DNA of 64,000 bases from Cryptomeria japonica (taxonomy: Eukaryota; Streptophyta; Pinopsida; Cupressales; Cupressaceae). The notes under the pieces were generated by a model. That model made no database searches. It was not told the origin of the DNA and saw only the letters and a program-made list of their open reading frames with translations. The stretch spans positions 316,850,456 through 316,914,455 of the forward strand of contig NC_081407.1 in NCBI RefSeq assembly GCF_030272615.1. The letters run 5' to 3'. The translations under genes were made by a program, and so were the position numbers. Positions 1 to 11,125 of the stretch are shown here, in pieces (within the stretch, counting starts at the first letter, position 1; each line of letters starts with the position of its first letter).

Positions 1-2159
1 GCAAGTGTTTGGGGGTCAAATTGATCAAGTTTGCTTTTCGTTTGAGCGAATTTTGGTTAAGTCTAGGGCTTGTTTTGTAAATTTTAGGGTTTCTGCCTTC
101 AGTCCTAGATTTTAGGAGTTTCTTTTAGGGTTTTGGAAAAACTAAATGTAGAACTCGAATCAGGACCCTTTGATGAACCTCCTTGTAAAATTTGAGCGAA
201 ATCGGAGCTAGAATGTTCCTATTTTTTAGGGATTTTACTGTGTCCCGGAATGTCTTCATTTTGCCAAAAATCAAACTTACTATTTTTAGTAAGTTTCTAT
301 TTATAGTAAGTCATCATGTGTCCTGTTTTGGGCTCTAACTTTGACATTTTGAAAGGTTTCTATTTTGGGAAAGTTCATTTGTGACAGGTCCCTGATGGCA
401 AACGATGAAGACTGAACATTCCTGAGGAATCTGTCTAAATTCGGAAGGTCAAAAAACAGATGAGATTGATAAAAAATGGCTAAGTGTTGGCATCCATTCC
501 TGGAGTGGAAAGTGATAAAAAATGTTCTAAGCCTGGAGAAATCCACTTCAAAACCCAAAATGGCACTTTAGTCTGGAGGAGGTCAAAGTTGGCCAAGTAT
601 GGAAGGAACAGGTAAAATTCCTTGGTTGAGTAAAATCCAGGCCCATTTCCCAAGAAGGGCGCCAAAAGCAAGGAGTCAGGGAAAATCCAAGATGGATGGA
701 ATTCCATCTCCAAGTCAAAATTGCGCCCATAGAGGAAGAATGGCGCCAAAGTGGTCAGGTCAAGGATAATGAAGGAAACAGAGGATTCCATGCCTAAAGG
801 AGATTAGCGCCCAACACATGGCCATGGCGCCAAATAGAAGGAGTCAAGGAAGATGGCAAAAAGTTAAAATTCCTATGCACATTGAAAATTGCGCCCATGT
901 CTTGGCTAAGGAGCCAAACAAAGGTATCCATGGAGAACACTGAAAATGCTGAATTCCCTCCTCAAGCCAAAACAATGCCCATGCCAAACCAAAAGCGCTA
1001 AAGGTGGGGTATCATGGAAAGGTCAAGGAATTGTGAATTCCTTCACACATGGAAAATTGTGCCTAGGAGAAGAGTCAGGGCGTCAAACTTATAGGAAGCC
1101 ATGGAAAATGTTAAAATTGAGAAATTCCTTGACATGATGCAAATTCCGCCCTAGTCCTAGCAAGGGCACTAAAATCACATGGTCTTGGAATATTTATGGT
1201 ATTTTGGGCAAATTTGATGTAATGGGGTGCATTTAATGCACGTATGGATGCCATTTTTGTGCTTATTTGAATTGATTGTATATGGGCTTTGTGGGTATTA
1301 ATTGCTGATCCCCACCTTGTTACATCTTGAGTGGAGAATCTTTTGGTAGAAACCCTAATTAGAGTTTTGCATGTAATCCCCCTCACTTGTAAGGGAGGAG
1401 AGATTGTTGCTAAGAGTTTTTGAGTAATCACTCAATACATTGTTCAATTGTTGGTGTATTCTTGTGTTGTTTCGAAGCTCGCATGGTCTCACTCTCTTCA
1501 ATTAGATTATATTTGCTTTCGTGTTGTTAGATGAACTGGATTTGATTGGGTTGCTTGTTGAAGAATTTAAGCTCATACCTTTTGTGTGCAGCTGATTGTT
1601 GTACACTTTGCAAGGTTAGTCTGAGCCCATTATACGTGTATGCTGAACTTCAATCATCGGTGAAGATTGTTGAAATTGATGGTTTCCATTGATGACTTGA
1701 AAACCCTTTACACACCCTCTAAAGATTGCACTACCTTCGTGTAGTTGTGCTCTGTTGGCAAAACGAAGCGTGGTTTGATTTTGCATAAGTAATTCTGTCT
1801 CCTTGTTCATAGGATTAGATTAGATTTAGGTTAACATTCTAAACCCTTTCCCATTTACTTTCTTGCGTATCTTAACCCAAACATCCAAAAACAGAGCTTT
1901 CATTGCAAATCATTCGCATAGAAATCCTTGAACCTACAAGTTTGTTAAAATCTTCTGTGAGCATATGTAAGGCCCCTTGGGTTAACAACAAACCCATCAA
2001 CTAACTGAGTCACATCCATGCGCAAAAGGAATCTTGAGATTAGCCATTTGATCTTTCTTTGCAATCTTAGCATACGATCTGATTTTAGCCACGAGAGAGT
2101 GAAGTGACCGTTGGGAACTTTATTCTGTGTTAGACGTAGTCCTAAAAAACACATCAACA
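1..2159 (+). mobile_element. Family A long LTR, 3' portion (5' end outside window)
   Basis: The stretch ends ...CATCAACA at 2159. Its last 600 bases resemble the R/U5 ends of the family A LTRs at 10681-14603 and 45094-49421. Shared landmarks, in order, are a 'gtctgagccc' block near 1620, a 'gattgcacta..ttcgtgtag' block near 1723, and a 'tattctgtgttagacg' block just before the end. The first bases resemble the U3 of the 10681 copy about 60-150 bases in, so only a short piece of the 5' end appears to be missing. There is no coding capacity. The left TSD cannot be seen, so whether this is a solo LTR or part of an element is unknown. Assignment is by eye from shared blocks, not by alignment. Confidence 0.7.
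540..1150. repeat. Degenerate repeats with GCGCC / GCGCCCAT motifs in LTR U3
   Basis: Blocks such as 'aaaattgcgcccat' (near 717 and 886), 'atggcgccaaa' (near 741 and 824) and 'gggcgccaaa' (near 656) recur, separated by variants of 'gaattccatg' and 'gtcaaggaa'. Units are roughly 80-100 bases and poorly conserved. They lie in the presumed U3 of the LTR. No protein reading is supported. Confidence 0.5.
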
Positions 2160-2429
2160 TGACTCAAGGAGTGAAGTTCACTTCTGCGCAATCTAGCGAG
2201 GACGGTACAACAATGCCCAACTAACAAAATGTTGTTTATGAATGTGTAGACCACTCAACACATGATTCAGGTTTGGAACCAACCGTTAACATTGATCAAT
2301 TAGGTTTAGAACCGGATATTCTACTTATTCACTTGCTCAATCAAATGATGTGCACTTGGTGTCCTCAAATGTCTCCAAATCTTATTGGTCTCTTTCTAAC
2401 ATGCAAAGTATAGTAGAAAATCATGAAGA

Positions 2430-3630
2430 TAACCATAGGTCCATCAAGGTTGCAATGATCAAGTGGGGAATCCTGCCTAGTAGCTTGAGGACATGGCTGA
2501 ATGGAGTTACCAACAACAAATAGAGGGGGCCATGAACCATTATATCTAAGGGGAAGGCTGAAGTTTCCCAATGGTGCAAGGACATGGTTGATATTGTCCA
2601 TGGACTTCAAGCTTCTCAACTCAAATCTTGTATGGTTCACGTGATTGAATGTAGGCCTAACCGTTCAAAGATGGGATGTTGGGGAAGTCATGGTGGGAAG
2701 GGTTTGAATTAGACACCTAGATTTGATGATTAGAATTGTAGAGGTGGTGGACATGGATAGAGAAATGATTTTAAGACCCTCCATTGTTGCATCCTTTTAT
2801 GACCACTTGCATAAATTATATAGTGAGCACCAATATCAATCTAGCGGAATTTGGAACTGCGATGAAATTGGTGTATAGGTTGGCAAAAATTGTAGCATGC
2901 GGGTGATTGCAAGAATGGGTTCTAAATGTGTCCCCCACTTAATCTCCAAAAGCAAGGACTGGATCACAATTTTAGTATGCATTGGTGCAATGAGAAATTC
3001 TCTCCTTGGTTTCTATCTATTTAAATAAAAAAGGCATATGAAGAACTATATTATTAATTGTGAGTTGGGGGTGTGCATGGCAGCCCAAGAACATGCTTGG
3101 ATGATAAAAGAGTTATTTATCAATTGGTTGGAACTTTTTTCTACATCAATCTTAAGTGGGGTGTAACCTACAAACAAAGCTCTTCTTATTTTTGATGGCC
3201 ATGGCAAGCATGTGGCATTCAAGGTAATAAAGGAAGCAAGGTGTATAGACATTGACTTGCTCATCCTCATTGCACATATTGGGCACAAGTTATTGCCCCT
3301 GGACATGAGTGTCTTCTCTTCATTCAAAAATTATTTTCAACAACAAAGGACATTATAGACATCAAATTGCCCCCAAATTGAAATAGGAAGGGAAGAGTTG
3401 GCGATTCTTGCTAGCAAGATATTCACATAGGTAGTGATTCCATGCAATATTATTAGTTGCATCCAAAGAACATGAATTTGGTCGTTAAATCACAATGCAC
3501 TTGACAAGTATACGAGGTCAAGTAAGGATTTCACAGTTGGAGAAGAAGTAAATACTACTAGAGCTGAAAATGATGCCATGATAGTGGAAGATGATACACA
3601 GTTTATTATGTTATTGGGTTGCCTAGGGAA
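2430..3630 (+). pseudogene. pogo/Tigger-like (CENP-B/DDE_1 type) transposase, decayed
   Basis: Conceptual translation in changing frames gives a recognisable Tigger/pogo-type transposase. A CENP-B-like helix-turn-helix is read near 2450-2510 (KWGILPSSLRTWLNG), followed by a WC..M-type segment. The first catalytic aspartate lies in IWNCDEIGV (about 2850-2873). The second lies in LLIFDGHGKHVAF (about 3187-3221). A conserved 'HKLLPLDMSVF' block is at about 3284-3315, and a C-terminal 'IQRT.IWSLN' block is near 3460-3490. Family knowledge: these proteins cut and paste DNA transposons at TA sites and belong to the DDE_1 superfamily. Several in-frame stops (for example near 2520, 2707 and 2877) and frame changes show it is dead. 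Flanking terminal inverted repeats were not identified. Family assignment is fairly firm; exact ends are approximate. Confidence 0.75.
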
Positions 3631-3824
3631 AGCCCCAAATCGTGGTCCGGTTTGAACCCGTTTCAGGGTCTAGGTCTAGTCACTTGTTGATTTAGATAGG
3701 GTTCAACTCATAGCTCATGGGTTCAACCTAGAACCCGAGTGAACTTGGGTTGAGTTTCGCTTCTAGCTATGCCAATCCACCAAATTTGGGCATTTTTAAA
3801 ACTTTCTTTTACTTTTTTGACTTA
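3631..3824. other. No gene seen between the two DNA-transposon remnants
   Basis: This short spacer is rich in 'gggttcaac'-like and 'gaacccg'-like words (3650-3750). No coding, RNA or terminal-repeat signal was found. Confidence 0.5.
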
Positions 3825-4190
3825 TGTATTCCGAAAAGTCAAAGGACTTGGTGTTTGTGCATTCAATAGATCACACTCAAAAAAGGCAAAGGACTTGGTG
3901 TTTGTGCATTCAAACTTGTGGCACCTTGCACACAAACAAAGTGGCTACAAAGAAAGGGAGACAAGGAAGTGAGATATCAAGAGAGTATCGAATTGGATGC
4001 TTGCACTGCTCACTTTGCTGCACTTGATGTTGATGATGACTATGAGCTTAGTGAGCAGGAGAGTGTTAGTGCCAATGCTCGTGGTAGTGCCAGTGCCAAT
4101 GGCCCTATTTGTGGTTCCAATTTACCACAACATAGATCATCTAATATGGATGATGACAATGATATTTTCGATGATCCATACAATATTTGA
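3825..4190 (+). pseudogene. hAT-family transposase C-terminal tail, broken
   Basis: The reading KKAKDLVFVHSNL (about 3879-3917) followed by a lysine/glutamate-rich stretch matches the end of the hAT dimerisation region, where a K..DLV(Y/F)VH(S/Y)NLR motif is usual. After it comes an acidic, Ser/Asp-rich tail that ends in frame at 4190 (DDDNDIFDDPYNI then stop). A 47-base direct duplication breaks the frame: 'aaaggacttggtgtttgtgc' starts at 3841 and again at 3888. No upstream hAT catalytic part is visible. It is a fragment, probably from an old Ac-like element. A related tail occurs at 61217-61641. Confidence 0.65.
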
Positions 4191-4456
4191 TCAATGGTGG
4201 GTGATTGTTGATGCTTGACATTATTATTTTTTAACTTCAAAGTTTAATATATATCGTGACATTTGAGTTTTGACTAATATTTGACTATTAATATGGTAGT
4301 GTATTTTGAACTTAATTATTGCTACAAATATGTATATATTTCTTGTTTTTAGATGTTTTATTATTGACAAACTTAAAATGAACCCAATCCCCAAAAGATT
4401 TTTGATTGAACCATCAAACTTGAACTTGAACTGGTAACTTAGATAGTTTGTTGCAG
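4191..4456. other. AT-rich spacer, nothing identified
   Basis: AT-rich non-coding DNA follows the hAT tail. A polypyrimidine/AG sequence 'gtttgttgcag' at 4446-4456 could act as a splice acceptor for the ORF that follows. Confidence 0.4.
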
Positions 4457-4830
4457 CTGAAACTTGCTTGTGCATTGTTGGATATAATGAGGATCAAATA
4501 GATGAATTTGTCCAAACATACAATGCAGATAATGCCCCCATTGCAATAAACGATTTACAAGAGGAATGCACACAATATCCTGATATTGAATTGTGGGACA
4601 ATGAAATCTCCGCTATTCAAATTGTCTGCAATGAGGCTACAGATAATGGAGAACGTCTAAGTTTGCCCACACAAACAAGTCAACCAGAGTGGTTGAAAGA
4701 AGCAGTTATAAATCTTAGGATGCAAACAAATTTCAGTGAAGTGGATGTCGGTCTAGATGTTAGAGTGCCAACAATTATTCTTAGTATCTTTTATCATTTA
4801 AGAGTAGCATTTATTTTCCAACTTTTGTAA
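4457..4830 (+). CDS. Unrecognised ORF or exon, about 124 codons
   Basis: An open frame runs from a possible splice acceptor (…ttgcag, AG at 4455-4456) to a stop at 4828-4830. It has no ATG near its start; the first in-frame Met is about 30 codons from the 3' end. An exon or the end of a gene fragment is therefore more likely than a complete gene. The product is acidic in its first two thirds (EDQIDEFVQTY, DIELWDNEIS) and hydrophobic at the very end, where it probably reads into non-coding DNA. I recognise no family. It could be the last exon of the preceding hAT remnant, an exon of an unrelated host gene, or chance. Confidence 0.3.
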
Positions 4831-7800
4831 TTATCTTTTCCTACAAGCTAGAATTTATTTGGTTGATTTAAAGATGATGATGAAGCTTGGTGTTCCTTCT
4901 TTTTATCAGCTCAATATAGGGAGCTTGATCACATGCTTCACCAATGGTATGGCTTGACCATTAAGGCTTACCTTATATGGCTATTGAGTTCTCCAAATAA
5001 CTTCACCTCCTAATTGGGTTCCTTGCTTCCTTAATTGGACCATGTATTCTTCTAGTTGGTCCTTTCATTTTCTTATAATTTTTATTTATTATCATCCATA
5101 AAATTAAAATAATAGGACAAGATCAAGAATTGATTAACTTATAATTTTCATTTTATCTCATCAATCATGTAATAAAATTAGTATAAGATCAAGAATTGAT
5201 TAGTTTCTAAATTCCTCACTATTTCAGGATAATTTCTTTAGAACCAAAGAATACACAAATTCCCTGAAGTGATATAGGGTCTCTTTGTTGAATCATCTCT
5301 CTAATAAACACAACTAGATATTTTTAGTCTTCATAAGAAATAAGATCTCGTAGAAGGCCATATTTTTTTAAGAGACAATAAAACTTATCAAAAATATCAT
5401 ACTACACAAAAATAAAATACTCTTCCAATCCAAATCACTTATTTACACACCCTCTAGAAAACCTCAAAATCCGATGAGCTCAAATGGCACAAAGTATTTG
5501 CACTAATTAAAGATGTCTTTACGATATTTTGATACATGGGACTAAAATAATATTTAATAATCCGACCCCTGCTACAAGATACATCAACTCCATTATGATT
5601 GACACAACAATCCACCATTGATCGTCACCTTCAAAGAAAATAAGCGCAAATAGTTGAGATGTTTTAGAGTATTAAACTCGAGTTGATGGCATGGAATGAA
5701 TGAACAAATAAGTTTAATGTCCATGAGGCTAAAAATGGCCTATGGGGCAGTTAGCCTTGCCATTTTTTTTCTTCTGCATTTCATTCCTTTTCCTATTCAA
5801 GGAGAAGATGAGCATACCTAACTTCTCAACAGTCTCTTCACTGGATAAAATGTTCCATCCAAGAAACCACTGTCATGATATGGACATGTTTGTCCTTGAT
5901 GTCCTTGAAGGCATTACGCTCCATAATAAAGTGTTTTTCTGATTCTACTATCCCAGTAGTGCAAAATATACACACTTTCTTCCCACATTTATTTAATTCT
6001 TTTCCATAGGCTCATTTCACATCAGAGTTAATGAGAGATGGTTCTTAATTGAGCAATAAGAATCTTAGCTCTCCATGGAATACTAGGTGCTATGTATGCC
6101 TTTTATAGATGATCACACATGGGGTTAAACTCCTCAAGATAATCCATCTTCTTTCTCCCTTGCACTTTACCACATATGCGCTTGTGGAACTTATCGAAAA
6201 CAAAAGCCTTTATCAATGTACATTTTGTTTTTTGTTGATGTTAGTGTAGAATAACTCTAGATGTTATTAATATTTTCATGTACGATGACTGCCAAATTTA
6301 ATGTAAAGTAAAAGTTTTTGTTAACAATGTTATTACTTTTACCATTTCTGTCATTGCTCTCCAAAATTTAAAAATAGGAATATATTGCTCTAGATGTTAA
6401 GAATTGATTTGTCAATTTGTAGAAACTGAACTCCTTGATGGCAGAAGTGAAATTGACACAAGGAAATGAATTTAACTTGTAGAAATGAAATGACATAACA
6501 CTGACAATTTAACTGATATACATCAACTTGACATACTTATATTTGAAATAAAATAGTAAAACTTGCAAATACAAAAATTCTTCTCCTTTAATCAAGCCCC
6601 TAAAACATTAATTTTATTGCAACAATCGAATTTTTAAATATAAACTATATGTTATTTTTAGTAACAAAATGAAGATATTATTTCTAGTTTAAAACACCTT
6701 TCACCCCATATCCCGCCATTTTTGCTAACTGTACTGCTGTCCAAGGTTATCATGATTTCCACCTCCATTAGCTAATGTGCAGATATTTTCATAGGAATAA
6801 AAAGGAGGCCATTTCACCTTTATTTATTTTTTATTTTTTGGAAGGATATGCTATTCAGGAGTGTATGAAAAGCCACATTAGATACTTTTCATTGTTGGAA
6901 ATGGAAACCTGTGTCAACTAGGTGGTTACAATTACTTGGTGCCTACATTATCAAAGTGAAACTGTTACCTCACCCATTGGCTATGTGTAGCGGAATTCAC
7001 CATGCTACATGGATCTTTTGTCCAATTTGGTATGTTTTTTTCACTCATTTTGCATTTTGCCCTGTTTCTGTGCCTTATTTTCTTACATTTTGCTTATGTT
7101 CCAGGTTGATTAGTTTTCAGGGTTTTAGCTGGGAAATTTATGGAAGAAATATTTTTGGGTTGGAATGTTGAAAATGCTCCAGTGAAGGGTTCACCAGCCA
7201 GTTTTCTAGGTTAGTTGTGTAGTCTTGTATTGATCTCAGAGGCTGTAGTAACCTGTCTAAACCATGTATATATAGTCATGGAGTTCATACATGATACATT
7301 GTGTCATGGTGTTTATAGATGATACTTTGCATCATGGTGATTACTTAGATTGTGTATGATAGCATTCATATTAGTAGGGATGCATCTTGTGTATACAAAA
7401 GATACATGAGAGGTTTTGCAAAGAAGATATATAAAACCTACTTGCTAATAGTGTGAATTTTTGCTTTCATTACTTGTGTACCCTCTTTCTCTATGGACTT
7501 TTTTTGTCTCCTTGTTAATTACTGTACCATGCTTCTATATGTTTTTATGTACTAGGTAACTCACCCATTGGATAGTCAACGAACAGGATATCAGGCTATT
7601 GTATAACTTATCATTATCACTAATATTTATTTAATGTATGACATGCTTTGTTGCTTTAAAATTGATGAACATTATATCTGCGCTTGTGATTCTTAGTTGA
7701 ATGGCTTTAGATGATTTGTGAAAGTTACTTAGAGCTTAAATGAAGTTATCATAAACTGGATGGTATGAGAAAGTTGGTCTAGAACATTTATATGATGGAA

Positions 7801-7914
7801 ATGTTTGTTATAACAGTTCGAAATTTGGTTTTCACATAGTATACCTTTTGAAAAATTGGTACAGATCTGGTCTCTATCTAGTCTAATATAGCAAAGGTCT
7901 CTGCAATAGGCGTG
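4831..7914. other. About 3 kb without identifiable gene
   Basis: AT-rich sequence with no credible long ORF on either strand. It contains a short direct duplication of 'agatcaagaattgatta' (5118 and 5187, about 70 bases apart) and repeats of 'catggtgtttatagatgat'-type words near 7285-7345. It may be intron of the downstream helicase gene or intergenic DNA. I found no LTR-type termini in it. Confidence 0.5.
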
Positions 7915-7919
7915 GTATG
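7915..7919. repeat. Target-site duplication GTATG, left copy
   Basis: GTATG immediately precedes the TGTTGACG terminus at 7920 and is repeated immediately after ...CACAACA at 18857-18861. This defines 7920-18856 as one insertion. Confidence 0.85.
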
Positions 7920-8707
7920 TGTTGACGTAGCTAAAATCGCGGAACTACGACTCTCTCCAATCAATGCAGAGTAAAATGCTAAGTATCCTATCCTCTCTTG
8001 AGATAAGGAAATCCCTAATGCTGTTTTAACTGATCAATGGGGACGACCTCAAGGTTTCGATTGTCAGGTCTCGATTGCAGGATAACTCAACAGTTGATGT
8101 GTTTTGCTGGAAACACAAAGGCGACTTACGGTTAGACAGAATTGGTTTCGCATAGGTTCCCTAAGATCTTACAGTTTGATTTCATCTGATTTACCTTTAA
8201 CATGATGTTGCTTTAGCTTTGACTTGTGGGTTAAAAAAAAAAAGGAAAAAAGGGATAAGGATAGAGAGTAATAAGAACAACTAGCTAACTTAACTAAGAC
8301 AACATATTGAGACACATAGATGGAAATCTTAAAATAACCAGAAATTACTTTGCTAGCAAACGAGCACAACTAGGTAAAAACTGATGCAATCATCTTGGAA
8401 CTTTAAATTTTCAAGTTGTTGAAAATAAATGCTGGATTTTCACACCCATTCATTCAAATTTAACAACTGAACTTGGGATAAAATTGGGCTCAGACTAACC
8501 ATACAGAGGAAATAATCAGTTATTTCTTAATGTTATGAACCAAGATTTCTATCAAATATATATATCTAAACAAGCTATCTAAAAATTAAATACATTTGTA
8601 GAAATTTAAAAAGGGTGGAGAAGAGGACTATGCACTCACACTATAAATTTTGCCAGAGCTTTTGCAACAATCTTTAACTTCTTACTAAAAATAAAGGAGA
8701 AACCAAC

Positions 8708-8722
8708 TCCTTTATATAGAGT
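8708..8722 (-). promoter_or_regulatory. TATA box of the giant LTR
   Basis: The minus strand reads CTATATAAAGGAG here. It lies about 265 bases downstream of the embedded ORF's stop and about 790 bases before the LTR's 3' end. This places the ORF in U3 if this is the LTR promoter. It is the only good TATA box I see on the minus strand of this insertion. Confidence 0.5.
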
Positions 8723-10675
8723 TTCAAAATGGATGAATGACCAAGATTAAACTTAAACAAGTGGGCCAGATTCATCCCTTAAAACAAGGCTGCCCATACC
8801 CATAAATGGAAAGCAAAATATCAACACCAACCATAAAGTAACTAATAACTGCCAACTACCAAATATAAAGCTGCTCCAAAAAGTGCACTTGCACGGAGCT
8901 CAAAAAATTTACAATGACTTTGGTAGTTGGAAAGAAACTTTATGTTGAAAAAGTGCACTTAGAATTTGAAAGAAACAAATATTTTCAAGAAAGCAGTTTT
9001 TCCTTCCCCGTGGTGTACTTTTTCTCCAAAAATTCATCCTCTTCATGCAAGTAACCTTTCCAGATGTCCCGGTGTGCCGCATGTTCTTCCCGAACATATT
9101 CTTGAAATTTTATACAAACGGGGAACAAGTCCTCATTAGGGGGAAAAGGAGGATTGCGCATTTTGAACTTCGTGGCTTCAAGATGAGAGTCGACTATCCC
9201 TAGCCGTTCGCGCCAATCCGATTGTTGATCTTCGAAGCGCAATATGTCTGTATGCAGCTTGCTGATGCACTCTTATGTCCTCCACAAAGTATGTTGTTTT
9301 ATTGGGCTTCAACCTGGCATTCCATCGTGATACTACATCAGCATCCTCCATGGTATCTGTCCAGCCAATGACCAATGCCTTATGGATATTTTCACCGCCA
9401 TTTTCGATATGGGATAAGTCCATCTCACATTCCTCCTGAATTTTCTTAACGATGTCCGCCATGTCCATCTTCATGCTGACGATCCAATACCACTCTTTCA
9501 AAGTATTCACATTATAGGGATCTAGGATAGAATGTAGTGCTGGAATCCGAGTGTGAGTCCAGAAAAGAGCCCTCATGAGTGGCTGAGCTAAGACAACCAC
9601 TTCCTGAATTTTGGTGTACTCCCTTTGCACCTCCAACATCTCTATCCGTGCTGCTTGTATTTTGATTGTTACTTCAAATACATCATTAATAATCTTCTTT
9701 CCTTTTATTTTAATGCCTCGAATCCATTCCTTGATGGCCTTGGCAGTGTCACGCACTCCTTCAAATTCAGTTGTAGTCTTTTGTGCTAGCGCCAATGGGG
9801 GAACATGGGATTCAGCGGCATGCTGCAACGGTTTCAACAGGTGATCTATGTACCCCTCAGCTTGCTCAGCACGAGCCCGGTACATATCTCTCTCAGCGGT
9901 CATTTCGTCGAGCTCTCTGAGCATATTTTGCATGGAATCTTTGAATTATTCCCTCTCCTGCTCTTTGGTGGCTCGCCCTATTGGGATGGTCGTGACGTTG
10001 TAATCAGCCAATGCAATCTGATCTGCTGGTTTGTCTACAGGTGGGGTAGCAATATGAATCGTGCGGTTCCTTTGCTCGTCTTGGGTAATCCTGGTGTAAG
10101 TCTTCGGCTTTTTCTTGCCTTTGGATTTTATTTCTCCTATTTGAAAGAAGATATCCTCCAGGTTAATTGGTGGCTTGATAGCCGCTTTCCGCTGTGCACG
10201 AGCTAATAACTAGTCCTGAGGGATGGTCTATCCAGATGTAATTGTTAGATTCTGACTCTGTTCTTTGGAGGCCTCAGCTGACTAGCTGCCTATCTGTAAC
10301 TGATCGGGCATAGGAGGAATGGGTGCAGTATCTAATCCTTTACTCATGGCTGAGTTCTCCACCACCTCACCGAAGCAATTGTTGGGTATCCTCTAGTAAT
10401 GGCTGCTCTTCAGTTTTGCTAGGTTCTTGAGTCGCATCTTCTTTCTATTCTCCCTCAACTGTGGTGTCATCTTTGTTGCCGCTTTCCGGCTGCAACTCAT
10501 GCCTGCTCTCTTGCGTGAGCTCATGTTTACCAATCCCTTGATCAGGTGCAATCTCTCCCTCCTCGACCTGATTTCCAGGTTCATCCAAGCCAATGATCCT
10601 CACCTCTGCCTCTTGCTCATTTTGTGTTTGAGGATTATTTGCCTCGAATGCAACAGGATCATTTTGTGAAGGTGG

Positions 10676-10680
10676 AGTGG
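10676..10680. repeat. Target-site duplication AGTGG, left copy
   Basis: AGTGG precedes the LTR start at 10681 and is repeated exactly after the LTR end, at 14604-14608. Confidence 0.9.
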
Positions 10681-10703
10681 TGTTGTGACGTTTTCACACA
10701 TCG

Positions 10704-10720
10704 CCCCATTGCAAATGGGG
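10704..10720. repeat. Terminal palindrome CCCCATTGCAAATGGGG of family A LTRs
   Basis: A perfect 7-bp-arm inverted repeat sits 23 bases from the LTR start. The same palindrome is at 49382-49398 and 58984-59000. The giant LTR has a different near-palindromic sequence at the same place (18820-18836). Confidence 0.8.
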
Positions 10721-11125
10721 ACCCATGTTTTTTGCTCGTTTTGCTCATTTTCGCTTTGCTTTTTTTAGGGTTTTGTTAGTTTGTTAGTTGTCTGGATTTA
10801 GGGTCAAGCCTTAGGGTTCTAATTACCGTCTTTTCGGACCAAAATCCAGTCACTTTTGAGAGCTTTTTGAATTTCCTTTTCTAGAATGCAAATTTTGAAT
10901 GAAATGAATTCGCCAGAATGGTCTAATTTTCAATTGGAATGTTGATGCAGAGCTTAAATTTGTCTAAGTGTTGAAGATGAAATGTGAATTTTTGTCCAAT
11001 TGAATATTTTTGACCAAATTTTGACTTTTTTTGAATTTTGATCCTAGGCATTTCAAATGATTTGTTTTCGCCTTGTAAAGTGATAAAATGTGTAAAATCA
11101 TGATATTTTGGCCTGTAGGAGCAAA

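Noticed and set aside
480-791. 103-codon minus-strand ORF near the window start.
   Set aside because: It lies antisense in repetitive LTR U3, overlaps other frames, and has no recognisable motif.
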